Positions 13,801 through 25,202 of a stretch of 64,000 nucleotides of DNA are shown in pieces. The stretch is from Morchella semilibera (taxonomy: Eukaryota; Ascomycota; Pezizomycetes; Pezizales; Morchellaceae), in NCBI GenBank assembly GCA_009192285.1, contig CM018606.1, positions 124,001-188,000 on the forward strand, read 5' to 3'. Every line of letters begins with the position of its first letter. The stretch's first letter is position 1. A program made the translations under genes and the position numbers. Below the pieces are notes generated by a model, which was not told the DNA's origin, made no database searches, and saw only the letters and a program-made list of their open reading frames with translations.

Positions 13801-14603
13801 TATATTGGGACAGGTAGAGCCGAGCATACCCCCTAGCTCGCCCTAAAGTCGACCACCTAAGTGTACTCAGTTAAACCGTGTATTTTATTTTTCAGTCTAA
13901 AGACTGGCTTTTCCCCTCCTATAGGCGGTGGAAGAAGAAGGAACTGCACAGAAAAACCTCCCTACAGGTATACGTACCCCATAAACCCCGCATTTAAGCC
14001 CCCCTTCCCCTCCGCTTCATCCTCTCTCCTTCTCTACTCTTTACACTCCCCCTATGTCCTTTATATCGTTTAACCCGCTCAATATCATTAATCTCATCTC
14101 GAGTGAATCAACATCATCGAACTCACCTGTCACATGTCTTTCCAAAGATGCAGAAGAAGATGCCATAATATCAGCTAGAGGTATTTTCACAAGCCATCGA
14201 GGAGATAAACAAAATCGAGTAACACCTATTCTTCTAGGGCAAATCTAAAAAGACGGGTTTGTCCGCTCCTTCTAGTGGGCAGGTTGGAGCCGCGACTGGT
14301 ACATGATGGGTTTGGTTCATCTACATGAGGTATGAACCATACTAACGGATCCAGTGCTTCAAATCCTTTTGTTTTATTCTGCTGATTTCTATGGTGGCCA
14401 ATATTGCAGAGTTTCACTAGAAGGGAAGGCGATTCTTCCAAAAGTCCCAACTGATCTACCAGTAGAGTCCACGTCGATAGGTATGATAGCTCTTTCCAGA
14501 CCATTATTTCTTTCATCGACCAACATAGCTTTTCTCATCCGTGGGGAGTAGAGGCACAGAGGAAGAATATTCCTAGACCATCGAGCGAATCAACGGAATC
14601 AAA
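10805..14603 (+). repeat. Dispersed degenerate motif encoding xERINxIE, six clear copies
   Basis: Copies lie at 10805-10827, 10858-10880, 11501-11523, 11559-11581, 14099-14121 and 14581-14603, all on the + strand. The consensus is GAGCGAATCAACNNNATCGA, which reads [ILF]-E-R-I-N-x-I-E in one frame. A weaker seventh copy starts at 14197 and reads IEEINKIE. Most variation falls in one codon, as expected of coding descent. Individual copies sit in different local frames and one carries a stop, so the present DNA need not be coding. Confidence 0.7.
12599..12628. repeat. Perfect 13-bp inverted repeat with 4-nt loop
   Basis: Arms AAATAGGCTGGGG and CCCCAGCCTATTT flank the loop CTTT. It resembles a bacterial terminator in shape, but no gene ends here and the genome is eukaryotic. 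Confidence 0.85.
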
Positions 14604-16012
14604 CGGGCCCCTGCCGGTTGGCAGAGGGTTGCAGACTTGGGGGAAATTGATCCTGCTGCCCTCCTTGCCGTTGCCATGGATGCACACAGAGGGCAGCAGG
14701 GCTCAGGGGGGGATCAGGTTGCCTTCGGGGTTAGTCTATCCTTGTCGTACTAATTACAGCTACATGTAGTTATCTCGAGAAGTACTAATGCGCCACAGGC
14801 GTTGCTCAAGGCCGGAAAAAACACTTTGAATTTTATTTGTGCATCATGTTGTTATAGGATATCCGGGTGTGCCTGCGTAAGTCTTTCTTTTTTTAACTAT
14901 TGATCGCAATTAGTACTGATAAGTTGTATAAGCGTCTTGTCAGAATTCATTGCGCCGGACACATCCGCTCTTGCAAGTTAAAGCTTTTCCTCTGGGGCTA
15001 GGTATTTCACTGTTAGTACACCCTTCCTTCTTGGCTAGTAACATCAAGTAATGTAGCTCACTAATGTAGTAGCCCTGTATGAGTAAGGTGGCGACAGTAG
15101 AGGTGGCAACAACCATTAGTAGTTAGGATGGAGAAGGCTCACCTTCTTCTCCCGAGAGAAATCATCATCAATACGACCAAAGATATAATCCACCCTTTAA
15201 GATACTTCATGTAACCTCTCACTGCTTCTTCACAGATATATCCTGTGCCGTGGGTGCTGTCCGCGTTGCCCATTCTCCTGTAGTTCTGGAGCTAAAGGTC
15301 AATCTTAAACAACTGCTGATCTCCTTTACGTACTGTGACCTTGTGGGATTTATTATTTGTGATGGTGTTGGCATCCTTCTTGGCGCATTCCAATCATTTC
15401 CACCCAAATCGAAACATCGAGCACCTCATGCCATCCATGCCACCCCGGTATAAATACCTAGCTAGTTTTCACTCCTCTCGCGCCTAGAATGGTAATAGGC
15501 TGAGTTATAACCCATAAATAATCTTCACGGAGTCATAGGGAGTTATACAATGGTGATTGTGGCGTCCGACTAACAGTACATCTCCCACCAACGTTCCACT
15601 ACCAGGAACAAAACACATTTTGTGTCATATCTACCGAGGTCTAAGTCTACTTGAATAGCTTGGTCAATACTAGGATATTAGGAGTGGGGGAGCATTGATA
15701 CGCTCGCCTTAGACCCTGTTTTCAGGAAGATTATTAATTGGGGTAACCGGCCGGTCAGTGTAGTATATTTCTGTTTATTGGCTTAGCTAACTCATCTTGG
15801 TACCGGTAGGTTTATATTGGAACACTTTGCGGTTGTTCTTTTTCCCCTTTTTCCCTTCTTCTTCGTCACTTATTGCTTGAGCATCAATATAGATCGGCAA
15901 ATGCACATAAGACGCCGTGCACCAATTGTTACAATATATTCATACACCACAAATAAATACATTTCTGCCGCCAAAGTCTCTACCTCCACGGCACGCAGCC
16001 CAAGCCCCACAC

Positions 16013-17150
16013 TTAACCCGAGAACACAGCTGGTCCAGGAATAGTATAACTTGTCAACGGGGGCCAGTAGATGCCGATTAAGATACCAGGATCGGAAGCC
16101 GAGTACGCGCTAAAAAGAAAAGGAATCTATTAGTAAACGCCCACAACTCTAACCAAAAGATTCTCAAGACTTACCCAGGAAGACTGACGGTCGCTGGCGA
16201 GGCCGATCCGCCACCAGTGACAGTGATCTGGGCGCATCCCATGTAGAGCTGTGCACCGCCTGTGCTTCCGGCTCCGTGCAGCGCAATGATCTCGGATCTG
16301 AGCAACTGTGGGGATTGTTAGCTAAGTAACGTGACGTAAGGGAGAAAAGAGGGGGCAAGGTACGTACGTAGTCGCCAGCGGGGATGCTGCTGGGGATCGT
16401 GTGGCTGTATTTCCCGCTATTTGCGACGAGCTTGTCAACAGCCCAGGTCTGAGTGCTGCCGCTGATTGTAAGGCCGTCGTGGTAACTACACGCATGTTAG
16501 CTAGTATGTCCTCAACGAAAAGCTTCTGCTGGCGGGGCGGCGGCGCACATCTTGAACCACTTCAAGCTCGAGGGACTGGTTGCGGTGAGGGCATCAGGAA
16601 CCTTTGCCAGGTAGGTCAAGACGGGGCCCTTATGAGTTGGGTCGATGGCCTGAGAGTCACGGCCCTCGTGGTGCCATTCTATGGTAACGGTGGAACCAGC
16701 TACAGTGTGGGGTCGGCTTGTAAGTGTTTGCCTATGTAGCTAGAGTTGGGCGCTGTGGAAGGGGTACATACCGGCAACAGAGAGCTTGCTGGCGACGGGG
16801 GTGCCGCCGTTGATGTTACAGGCGAGGTCGGTGGAGGTGACGTCCTGGATGGGGCTGTTGCTTGGAGGCTTGCGGACCACGCTGGAGGTGGGGTTAGCTT
16901 GGGGGTTTGGAGGTATCGGGGGAAGGAGGGACGTACGCAGAGTTGTCGTTGAGGTATTGCTGTGGGGTTCATGTTAGTTAGTTTTTTTTTTTGATCCGGT
17001 TTAGAGGAAGAACGGCCAGGGAGTCTCAGGCACTCCCGTAGATACAGAGTGATAGTTGTGATTCAAATATGGAGGAGCACTTACGAAGGTGGCATGAGCC
17101 TGAACAGCTGTCGCTGCGGCGAGCAGAGAGAGAAGGGCGGAGAGCTTCAT
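16013..17150 (-). CDS. AA9 lytic polysaccharide monooxygenase
   Basis: Seven exons: 17150-17085, 16959-16937, 16881-16772, 16699-16549, 16485-16368, 16305-16175 and 16109-16013, giving 231 residues. A signal peptide of 18 residues ends in AVQA. The mature protein then starts with His19 (HATF), the N-terminal copper ligand of the histidine brace. The second ligand is His89 in [15 protein letters not shown], and the axial Tyr177 with Gln175 sits in [10 protein letters not shown]. Other AA9 hallmarks are WHH (75-77), the [10 protein letters not shown] strand and the C-terminal [10 protein letters not shown]...YTIPGP block. The enzyme cleaves cellulose or hemicellulose oxidatively outside the cell. 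No carbohydrate-binding module follows. The exon 4 donor is GTGCGC, also used in the SDR gene at 22205. Family assignment is very secure; regioselectivity cannot be told. Confidence 0.95.
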
Positions 17151-17171
17151 ATTGCTGAAGGTATCGGGATC

Positions 17172-17200
17172 GAATATATATATATATGTATATATTAATA
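17172..17200 (-). promoter_or_regulatory. TA-rich tract upstream of the AA9 gene
   Basis: An alternating TATATA tract lies 22-50 bases before the AA9 start codon and is the best TATA-like candidate. It is close to the ATG, so it could also be 5' leader. Confidence 0.35.
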
Positions 17201-18806
17201 TCAGATAGACACGATTGCGCTTGACGGACTCATAATCAGGAGAGAATCTCGCGGGCTTTTATGTTCTCCTGGCCATGAAGCTAGAAGCGGAGTCGAGAAT
17301 TCGAAGCCCAATCGAACGGGCCGCAAATCCGTATTCGTGAGTGATTGAAGGGTTGTAGAAGTAATGAGCCAAGAGAAGTCTTTATTCGAAACATTCATCT
17401 TTCCTCCGCCTTCCATCATTTGCGGCCAAGTCGGAACTGCTAATTCAACATCCCTCTACTCGTCAGCTCCGTTATAGTTGGTTAACCACGGTACAAGTGT
17501 GTACTTACAATCTGTCTGAGCCTCATGCTCACGATATACCCACACCACAGCGCCGAGACATGTTGATATTAAAAACGCCGGACCGGCCCCGTGGTGTATC
17601 CGTCGGTGGAGATTGTGGAAAGCTCCTAGTTTACTGCCTAAATAAGGTTTTTGTGCAAGGATTGTCGGGATGGTTTCCCGACGATATTGGTTCCCAAGGC
17701 CTTGGCTTTGGCGACCTCATCTATTGATTGTATGCGGGGTAAATTAAACTTAAGCTTATAGTTAAAAACTGTCGGAGTGATGTCCCTAAGCTAAGTAGCT
17801 AAGGCGTGCCTAGAGGCATGCAAAGACTTGGGAAAAACAGATTGAGAGAGCGGCGACTCATGTAATTTTGCCAACGGTAATAAGTTATCTTACCACTGGT
17901 GGTGAAAATAATACCCTAAAACGGATAAAAGCACATGCACAGATCTTTTGGTCAATATAATGCCAATATATGAGTTATATTGTCCACTGGTAGGGAATTT
18001 CACCACTGGTGGCAGGTATTTCACCATCGGTGGGAAGCTTTCACAAATGTTGGCATTGATGATTGAACATTTATTAATGAAGTACTCGCGCGTTAATCAA
18101 GTCCTGAGAAATCTTGTGACCCAGTTGCTACAGACTTATACCACCGGTGGCAAAACAATTTACTATCGTTGACAAAACTCCTTTGACAGATTTATACCCA
18201 TCCCCTCCCAACAGTGCACGCCCGAAGTAGGCTGTATCTCTATAAGAAAAGTAATAATTAATTCATGCTGCATACACATACATCGTATATACCTTTAGCT
18301 ATGAGTAAAGCAGGAGATACGTGTCTGGTTTGTATACAACCGTCGGCAGCGGGTCGGTGTACTGGAGGGTGGGGGGGGGGGCACTCGCAACATACAACCA
18401 CTATGACAAAATATAACGACACTAAGTTGTGTGAATCCTCCTTTGACTCTCGATATACGGTTTGAGACTGTTGCTCTTCTAGAAAAAGTGAGTACATGCA
18501 TTGTATGTCACACAATCCCATCATAGTACCGGATAACTTCCCCAGGTTTTGCTATCCATCCTGGGCACTATATGTGTTCCATGTTATTCGACTCTGCATG
18601 CTTGACAGCCTTGACGGCTGACAGGAGGACCAACTATGCGTTTATAGTTAATACCTTTCACCACTCAAACACTCCTATACCTGCCTCTTCCATCTGCTCC
18701 TGCATATCGATCAAGGGATTACATCTGCTCGAGTCAAACCTCGTGCTCCTCTCATGATATTACATTTTATTACAAGTATCCGAACCCATAATCCGATAGA
18801 TAGTCA
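17201..18806. other. Intergenic with a palindrome cluster
   Basis: No gene is supported. The segment contains the CCACTGGTGG palindrome cluster at 17893-18150 and a G11 run at 18371-18381. Confidence 0.55.
17893..18150. repeat. Five copies of the palindrome CCAC(T/C)GGTGG or a variant
   Basis: Copies start at 17893, 17984, 18003, 18024 and 18141. The 17984 and 18024 copies each carry a variant base. Three are embedded in a longer TTTCACCAxxGGTGG context, so the spacing and flanks are also partly repeated. Confidence 0.75.
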
Positions 18807-20075
18807 TCACATATAGTCCTTACACACCTCTTCACAGTACTCCCACAACCTCTTGCCGTTCTCTGGCAGCATCCTGTTTATATCCCCTCGCGGAGACGAC
18901 CCGATCCGGCTCCAAGGAACTATGTATTTCCCATTAAATCTCTCTCCACTAACCTGGGGAGCAAGCCCAGCAAAAAGGTAAGTTATCGGGCCGTGCTCGA
19001 TAGGGTACATGAATAACCACTATCTAGGTGTCAGCAACCTATCCGGAGGAGATAAAAAAAGAGCTATATAATAGCTTACAGTGCAGAATATCATCCATCT
19101 TGACTGGTCCCGTAGTATACCAGTATCAGCTATCCAACCCGGGTCAGCGGTCTACACATACCCCGTCAGCGATGAAATCAAGACTGAAAATGCTGATTTT
19201 GTCATACCAGGCTTAGAACACCCTTCCCTGCCCATCGCTTTGCTGCCTCGAGTCCTAGAGCGATATTTGCTGTTTTGCTTTGGCCGTATTTCCAGAAGGT
19301 GCCTTTATGCTTCATGAGTGCTTCGAAGCGATTCCCATGCCAACCATGTAGGAAGTTGATATCTTCCCACAAAATTCCACCATTACGCGGCGAGTTTATA
19401 TGTCCCGACGAACCGACCTGGGGTACGTTAACATGTACAGAGCACTAGATTCTGCGCAAGAGTGGGGGATGTCTTACCCAGATTACCCGCACACTATCCT
19501 TCGTGGTAGAGGGCATCTCAGCAGTCTTTGACATTAACGGAGTCAAGAATGACTGCAATAACCAGGGTGCAATCGTGTTGACAGACAAGTTCACCTCCAG
19601 GCCCTGCCTTTCGTTTAACCCTCACAATATCGATTTACGGCTGGACAATCTAATAAGATACCTGTTTTGTATGACCCCCCCTGTCTTTACAGATACCGGC
19701 ATTGTGCCAGACCACGTCCAACCGCTCTGTCTGTGAGAGAATCTCCTCGGCGGCGGGTTTTACTGTCGACAGATCCGACAGATCCACATAAACGAATTTT
19801 AGTGAGCCCTTTGAGTCTAGATACGCCGACTGTACCTCGCCGATGGCCTTTTCGCCGTTCTGGCGACCCCGGCCAGCGAGAAAGACAGTTGCATGTTTCG
19901 AGTATAAAACCTGCGGCACTTGTTTTAGTTGACAGCTTGTTGAAAAGGAAACATAGCTACCAACCTTACAAAGCTCCAATCCGATCCCGGATGTGCCCCC
20001 GGTAATCAAATACACCTTACCACAAAGACTAACGACATCTCTCTGGGTGAATTGGGGAGTGGGGGGTCCGAACAT
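18807..20075 (-). CDS. Short-chain dehydrogenase/reductase (copy 1 of a divergent pair)
   Basis: Six exons, all joined in phase 0: 20075-19965, 19910-19662, 19603-19478, 19417-19208, 19151-19080 and 19019-18807, giving 326 residues. The Rossmann motif TGGTSGIG is at residues 25-32, HNAG follows LDVVW in exon 2, and the catalytic Tyr206-x3-Lys210 is in KYGQSK. DLSDLSTVKPAAE marks the cofactor-side strand. This is the retinol-dehydrogenase/WWOX-like group of NAD(P)-dependent SDRs; the substrate is unknown. The first two intron positions and the whole domain order match the + strand SDR at 21764-22940, from which it faces away across about 1.7 kb. The usual NPG after the active site is DPG here. 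Codon use is much less G+C-rich than in its partner. Confidence 0.85.
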
Positions 20076-21763
20076 GGTAAGCGCATATATAGATAGGTCG
20101 CGTTTAGTGACTACACGCCCAGAACCTTTGAAAAGAGCGACTCTAGTGGGGTGGGGGGGGGGCTGGAAAGGGGGGGGGGTGTTATAACGGTTTTTAACGC
20201 GCGCTCGTGTCAACTTCTGCTGACTGTGGCTAAGAGGCAAAGTATTTTACCTGGTTACGTTGAGTGTCAGATTTGTCAGTACGTTTTGCCAGTTCAGGGA
20301 TATTTATCCGCTGTCCGCGCGTGATGGTTCATGGATTGTCACTCGATCGGATTGGTTACGAGAATATACCATGATCCATGTGGCCTTATTTTATTGCTTG
20401 GTGAGCTTGATAAATATATTCCAAGTGTGGAAGGTAGCTCCATCACGGGAGCAATTGTAAGACCTACACACACGTAGCTAGTCCACGCCTGTGTCCCAGA
20501 TCTACATGTACCTGGCAGAGACTAATTAGATCATGTAGCTATTGATTGTGCCTGCCACAGTGGCCGGTCAGGCTAGTGGGGAGGGAGCCAATTACCGAGT
20601 GTATTAGTACGGTAATACGATTAGTAACTATTTCCGAAAAGAATTTGTTTAAATACATAAGTATGTATAAAATAGTCTGAATGCTATAGAGCATTAAGCC
20701 CTCCTCTAGTTACTCCTTGCGTGAACTAATCTCACTACAAACACGTGCCCTCTATCCCTCTACCCTCCTAAAAAAAAAAGTTAATATATATCGCCCATGG
20801 CCATCGCCGCCGATGGAGAAGAGCTTGTATCGATATAAACAAAAGCTACAAGAAGACTAGGTAGGGGGGGTTCCAAATCAGCACTCCCCGGTGTTGTGGG
20901 CGGGTTATATATCCGTCCGCCTCTGTTATCTTCGCCTTGGAAAATCGCGGTGTGGCTAGCCTAGGGGTACGTTACATATACTAGTCCCCGCGGCCGCATG
21001 AAGGGGGTTCTGGTGGGTACAGGCTGAAGCCAACGAAGCCGAAAATCACGGACTCGGCTATGGATGTAATAGGTACCTACCTGGTCAGAGAGCCTACGTC
21101 TAAACTAACATCTACCCTACCACTGGTAGGGGGGGGGGTTAGCGGGGGGAAGAAGCTGACTGGCCGTCGGCGTCTGTTGTCGGTTGGTTAATCGGTGGGT
21201 TGGGCGGCTCCTTGATTTGAGAGCTACAGGACGAGATATCCAACCCTAACCCTGCCACCGAGACCCGGCTCGCTTGACCAAGCTGTCGCTGATCGATCAT
21301 CTCCATCTCATCGCTCATCGGCGTTACCGGATGGAAATAGGGAATCCTACATATTGGTAGGGGAGTGACGGTGGTGGGAGGCCTGGAGATCCGTATGTGT
21401 GAGAGTCTACAGGGATGCTTACATGGACTCCCGAGGACGACGACGGATCTCCGTGTCAACTGAGCGGAGAGGATGGTCGGGGTGTATGCAAGTGCTCTAC
21501 ATACCCATTGTAAGTTGGAGAATGGGGGTGTTACCTCCTCTACTTTCTCCCTGCATGTGATATGACATCCAAGTGCCCGCGCGGGCCGGGACTGTCATCT
21601 ACGCAAGTCCGCGCATGATAGGTAACATCTCGGCGTGCCTAATTGCTTCGATTCCATATAAGCGCCCCATCTCCATCTCCGCAACTACCAAACCAATCAA
21701 CCATCCTGCCCTCTCTGGATCAGCACACCATCAACCCCACATCTCCATTCCAAGCACAGCACA
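20076..21763. other. Divergent intergenic region between the two SDR genes
   Basis: It should hold both promoters. A TATAAG sequence at 21657-21662, about 100 bases before the right-hand SDR start, is a TATA candidate. G10 runs occur at 20153, 20170 and 21129, the last beside another CCACTGGTAGG palindrome. No gene is seen. Confidence 0.5.
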
Positions 21764-22940
21764 ATGGCTGCCGCCGCCCTCTACCAAACATACACCGAGA
21801 TCCTCCCCCAACACCCACCTTCACCGAGAAGTCGCTCACAGACCTCTCGGGAAAGGTCTACATCGTCACTGGCGGCGCCTCCGGCGTTGGATTCCAGCTC
21901 TGCAAGGTCCTCTTACCACCCCCCCCCCCCCCTCCACATCAACTAACAAGCACCTACAGATCCTCTACGACAAGAACGCAACCGTCTACCTCGCCGGCCG
22001 CAGCAAAGAGAACGCCGACGCAGCAATCGCAGAAATCACAAAGGAGGCCTCAACAGGCACCATCAAGTTCCTGCACATCGACCTGTCCGACCTCTCCACC
22101 GTGAAGCCGGCAGCGGAGGCGTTCCTGAGACAGGAGGACAGGCTCGACGTGGTGTGGCACAATGCGGGGGTGATGTTGCCGCCCGAGGGCACAAAGGATA
22201 AGCATGTGCGCAGGTCGCTTCTCCCATTGGGTCACGTCTGCTGACGCACGGACGGAAACGGTCGAACCAGGGCCACGAGATACAACTGGGCACCAACGTC
22301 ATTGCCCCATGGCTCCTCCAGTCCTTCCTCACCCCGGTCCTCGTCAGGACCGCGGCCCTCCCAGACACGCCCAGGAACAGCGTCCGCACGGTCTGGGTTG
22401 CGTCCCTGGCGAATAACAGCTCGCCGTACCCCGGCGGTATCAACTGGGACGATATCAATTTCGAGAGGCCGCTGACGGGCATCAAGACGAAGATTGTGCC
22501 AATGGAGGGGCGCATCCTCATGTACGGGCAGAGCAAGGCGGCGAATATCATCCTCGCGGCGGAGATGGCAAAGAGGCTGCAGGGGACGGGGGTCCTGGCG
22601 CTGGTGAGTGTCGTCCTTTTTGGTGCCTTTCGAGTACGCTTTAGGGAAGTTAACGAGATAGTCGCTTAATCCCGGAAACCTGAGGTCGAAGCTCGATCGT
22701 ACGTCGCCCTGGTTGGTGCAGCAGATCCTGCACAAGGTCGTCTCGTACGATGCGTACTACGGCGGGCTGACGGAGCTGTTTGCCGGCCTTTCGCCGGAGG
22801 TCACGGAGGAGCATAACGGCGGCTATATCATCCCGTGGGGAAGGCTTGGCGAGCCGAGAGCCGACATCAAGCGCGGCCTCGAGGAGAATGGGAAGAAGCT
22901 GTGGGAGTTTTGCGAGGGCGAGTGTAGGGAATATATGTGA
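21764..22940 (+). CDS. Short-chain dehydrogenase/reductase (copy 2 of a divergent pair)
   Basis: Exons are 21764-21906, 21960-22205, 22271-22603 and 22662-22940. The body reads PTPTFTEKSLTDLSGK, TGGASGVG, LDVVWHNAG, the catalytic YGQSK (in LMYGQSKAANIIL), then NPGNL and a C-terminal FAGLSPEV block, all closely matching the SDR on the opposite strand. The only good ATG, at 21764, opens with AAAALYQTY, a typical start for this family. It then runs out of frame with the SDR body by one base at a run of five C near 21795. Summed exon length is one short of a multiple of three. Either a base is missing from the assembly, the gene is freshly frameshifted, or translation starts elsewhere. Intron 1 contains a C14 run. 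Confidence 0.8.
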
Positions 22941-22959
22941 GCGTCTACTGTGTGTGTTA

Positions 22960-23092
22960 GTTTCCGGGATACGTGCGTTTTTTGTATTTGTTTTTGTTTT
23001 TCTTTCTTTTTTAATGGCTTATGGAATGTTGTTTGTTTCCGGGATACATGCGTTCTTTTCTTTTTTCTTTTTTAACGGCTTATGGAATGGAA
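22960..23092 (+). repeat. Two imperfect tandem copies downstream of the SDR
   Basis: GTTTCCGGGATACRTGCGTT followed by a T-rich stretch and GGCTTATGGAATG occurs twice, from about 22960 and 23034. It lies in the probable 3' untranslated region. Confidence 0.75.
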
Positions 23093-24310
23093 ATGATTTG
23101 TTTGTGGCTTTTATGCGTTTTCTTGACGTTGGGTTAAGGTTCTCTTTTCGAGCGGGTGCTTGTTTCCGGGGGTGGAACGCGGCAAGGGGGGCATTTAAGA
23201 CACGTGGGGGGAATATGGGGTATGTAGCTCAATGCACCAGCGTTACCATCTGCAGGAAATACATATGTGATTGTGGTGGTATGGCTACACATGTTGCTCC
23301 CACCACGGGGGGTGGATCCGAGACATGGAGATGGATAGCTAGTCTCTCTCTGAGATGCGTGGGGGTGCAGATTGTAGGTCTTGGGCCATGGATCCATCTG
23401 GTACTCTAGTCTATGCAACTTGGCCGTGGGGGGTAGAGAGGACGTAGATAGGATGCAAGACAGGAGGGTTTGGGTATATATACTTGAGTAGATGGTATGG
23501 ACGTTTGTAGAGTATACCGTACCGCAGTCGGTTGTGCTTGGAGTCGGTGAGGGTCAGGCCATCATACTAATCATCATCTCTCTATCATGATGTTTTAGGT
23601 AAATAGATATTCTACTCTCCCACATATAGGTCTGGTATAACTCGCAACTCCACAGTTAGCAACTGATCAGTAGTCAGAGCCAATGAGCGCAGGCCTTGGC
23701 AACAACCCAACCAACAACAGCAGATTACTAAACACCCTCAGGCGATGCACGCATCACATCATACCCTCCGCGGGGAAAGAGAATCGCTTTCCTACCAAAT
23801 ACCAAATTCCTATTTCAAATCCCTCCCGTTCCCCCCCGAGAAAAGTAAAAGTCTTTCGACGTGGTGTCAGCCCGGACACCTCCGCGGAGGTTCGTTTCGA
23901 CATTGCTGCGTTCCCGGCTCTCGGGCGGCCTTTTTTTCCACGGTCATGGAACGTCATCCGACCTGTGCCTGGGAAAAAAGAAAAGAAAGGGAAAAAAAAA
24001 ATAATAGTCCCGCCGTGACAGCCACAGCCGTTAAGGGCAGGACAGTCATCCACATGAGCTACATATTAGGTACAATATTCTCCAGTGGGCTGACTCTCGC
24101 CTATTTGCTTGGAAAGCAGCCCCCGCGATTGGGTGCGTCGGGCTTCTTCGGATGTGCATTGGAGTAAGCAGTGTGGTGATGACTACTCTGTCTGATATGA
24201 TGATGTACCTGACTGACTGACTGGCTACACTAGACAGTACTCACGAGAGTGCCCGGAGAAATACTCCACTGCCTGCCACAGCAGCTAGAGGGATAGGCCC
24301 TTCAATTCCA
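23093..24310. other. Intergenic, no gene seen
   Basis: Open frames of up to 140 codons on both strands overlap one another and lack motifs. Nothing is called. Confidence 0.5.
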
Positions 24311-24317
24311 TATAAAG
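24311..24317 (+). promoter_or_regulatory. TATA box of the protoglobin gene
   Basis: TATAAAG lies 50 bases before the ATG, with a C-rich leader between, which is a normal fungal core-promoter arrangement. Confidence 0.6.
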
Positions 24318-24366
24318 GCCCCTCTCCACCCCCGTGGTCCTCCAACAACCCCCACCCACCACCAAA

Positions 24367-25202
24367 ATGCAACACATCGACCCCACCACACTCTCCACGC
24401 TCCCCGGCCGAACCGCCTACGCAAAAGCGTTCATCGGCTTCACCCCCGCCGACGCCAGCGCTCTGCACGCCGCGCAGCCCGCGGTGACAGAACTCATCCC
24501 CGCCGTCATCGACGCAGTCTACACCAAGCTCCTCTCCTTCGACATCACCGCGCAGGCCTTCCTGCCGCGGCAGACAGGCTACGAGGGCGAGGCCCCCGCG
24601 TCGCTGCGCGACCTCTCCCTCGACCATCCGCAGATCAGGTTCCGCATGGGCTTCCTGAAGGGGTATCTGCACAAGCTGGTCACAATGGACTATGACCTGC
24701 CGTCGACTTGGGTTTGTCCCTCCCCCCTCTCTGCTAGGTGTGTGCGGTCTGACAGGGGGGTGCGGTAGGAATATCTTGACAAAGTAGCCCTGATGCACAC
24801 CGGCGTGGCCGGCTTCGCACACCGCGCAAAGCGGCCCGGCCTGCGCGTCGAATACCAGCACATGGCCCTCCTCCTCGGTACCCCCCCCCCCCTCTCCCCC
24901 CTCTCCCTCCACCAACCACTAACCTGTAAAAAACAGCCTACGTGATCGACGTGCTCCTCGGCGCAGTCGTCGAGCACCCAGACCTGGACGACACGACAAA
25001 GTCCGCCGTGCTGCGCGCGTTCAACAAGGTGCTCTGGATCCAGAACGACCTCTTTGCGCGCCACTACATCGCCAGCGGGGAGCCCAAGGCGGAGGAGGGG
25101 AAGGCTGCGCTTGGGGCTGGGGCGCGCGGCGTGCTGTTTGGTGTGGCGACGGTGGTGGTCGCGGGCGTCTTGCAGGTGCTGTATCAGCGGGTGCTGAGAT
25201 GA
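24367..25202 (+). CDS. Protoglobin-domain haem protein with C-terminal membrane anchor
   Basis: Three exons, 24367-24711, 24769-24877 and 24937-25202, encode 239 residues. The start ATG has an ACCAAAATG context. The order of motifs fits fungal protoglobins: an N-terminal helix (IDPTTLSTLPGRTAYAKAF), LLSFDITAQAFLPRQTGY, LDHPQIRFRMGFLKGYL, then EYLDKVALMHTGVAGF. His125 in that last block is the likely proximal haem ligand. It ends with LLWIQNDLFARHY-like sequence (here VLWIQNDLFARHY). Family knowledge points to binding of O2, CO or NO by a single haem domain; the physiological role in fungi is unknown. After the globin fold, residues 216-239 form a hydrophobic segment followed by Arg, suggesting tail-anchoring to a membrane. 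The gene is G+C-rich; intron 2 contains a C12 run. Confidence 0.9.

Larger units (their letters stand above)
10729..16012. other. Gene-poor region with exon-like fragments
   Basis: Several short segments look exon-like: 11230-11350 after an AG acceptor, 11425-11590 with an open frame ending after copy D of the ERIN motif, and 14560-14760. Between them are GT...AG-like spacers, but I could not build a continuous protein. The region may hold a decayed gene or an unrecognised spliced one. A G12 run lies at 12279-12290. A 27-bp stretch is repeated directly at 13186 and 13532 with about four differences. Confidence 0.4.
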
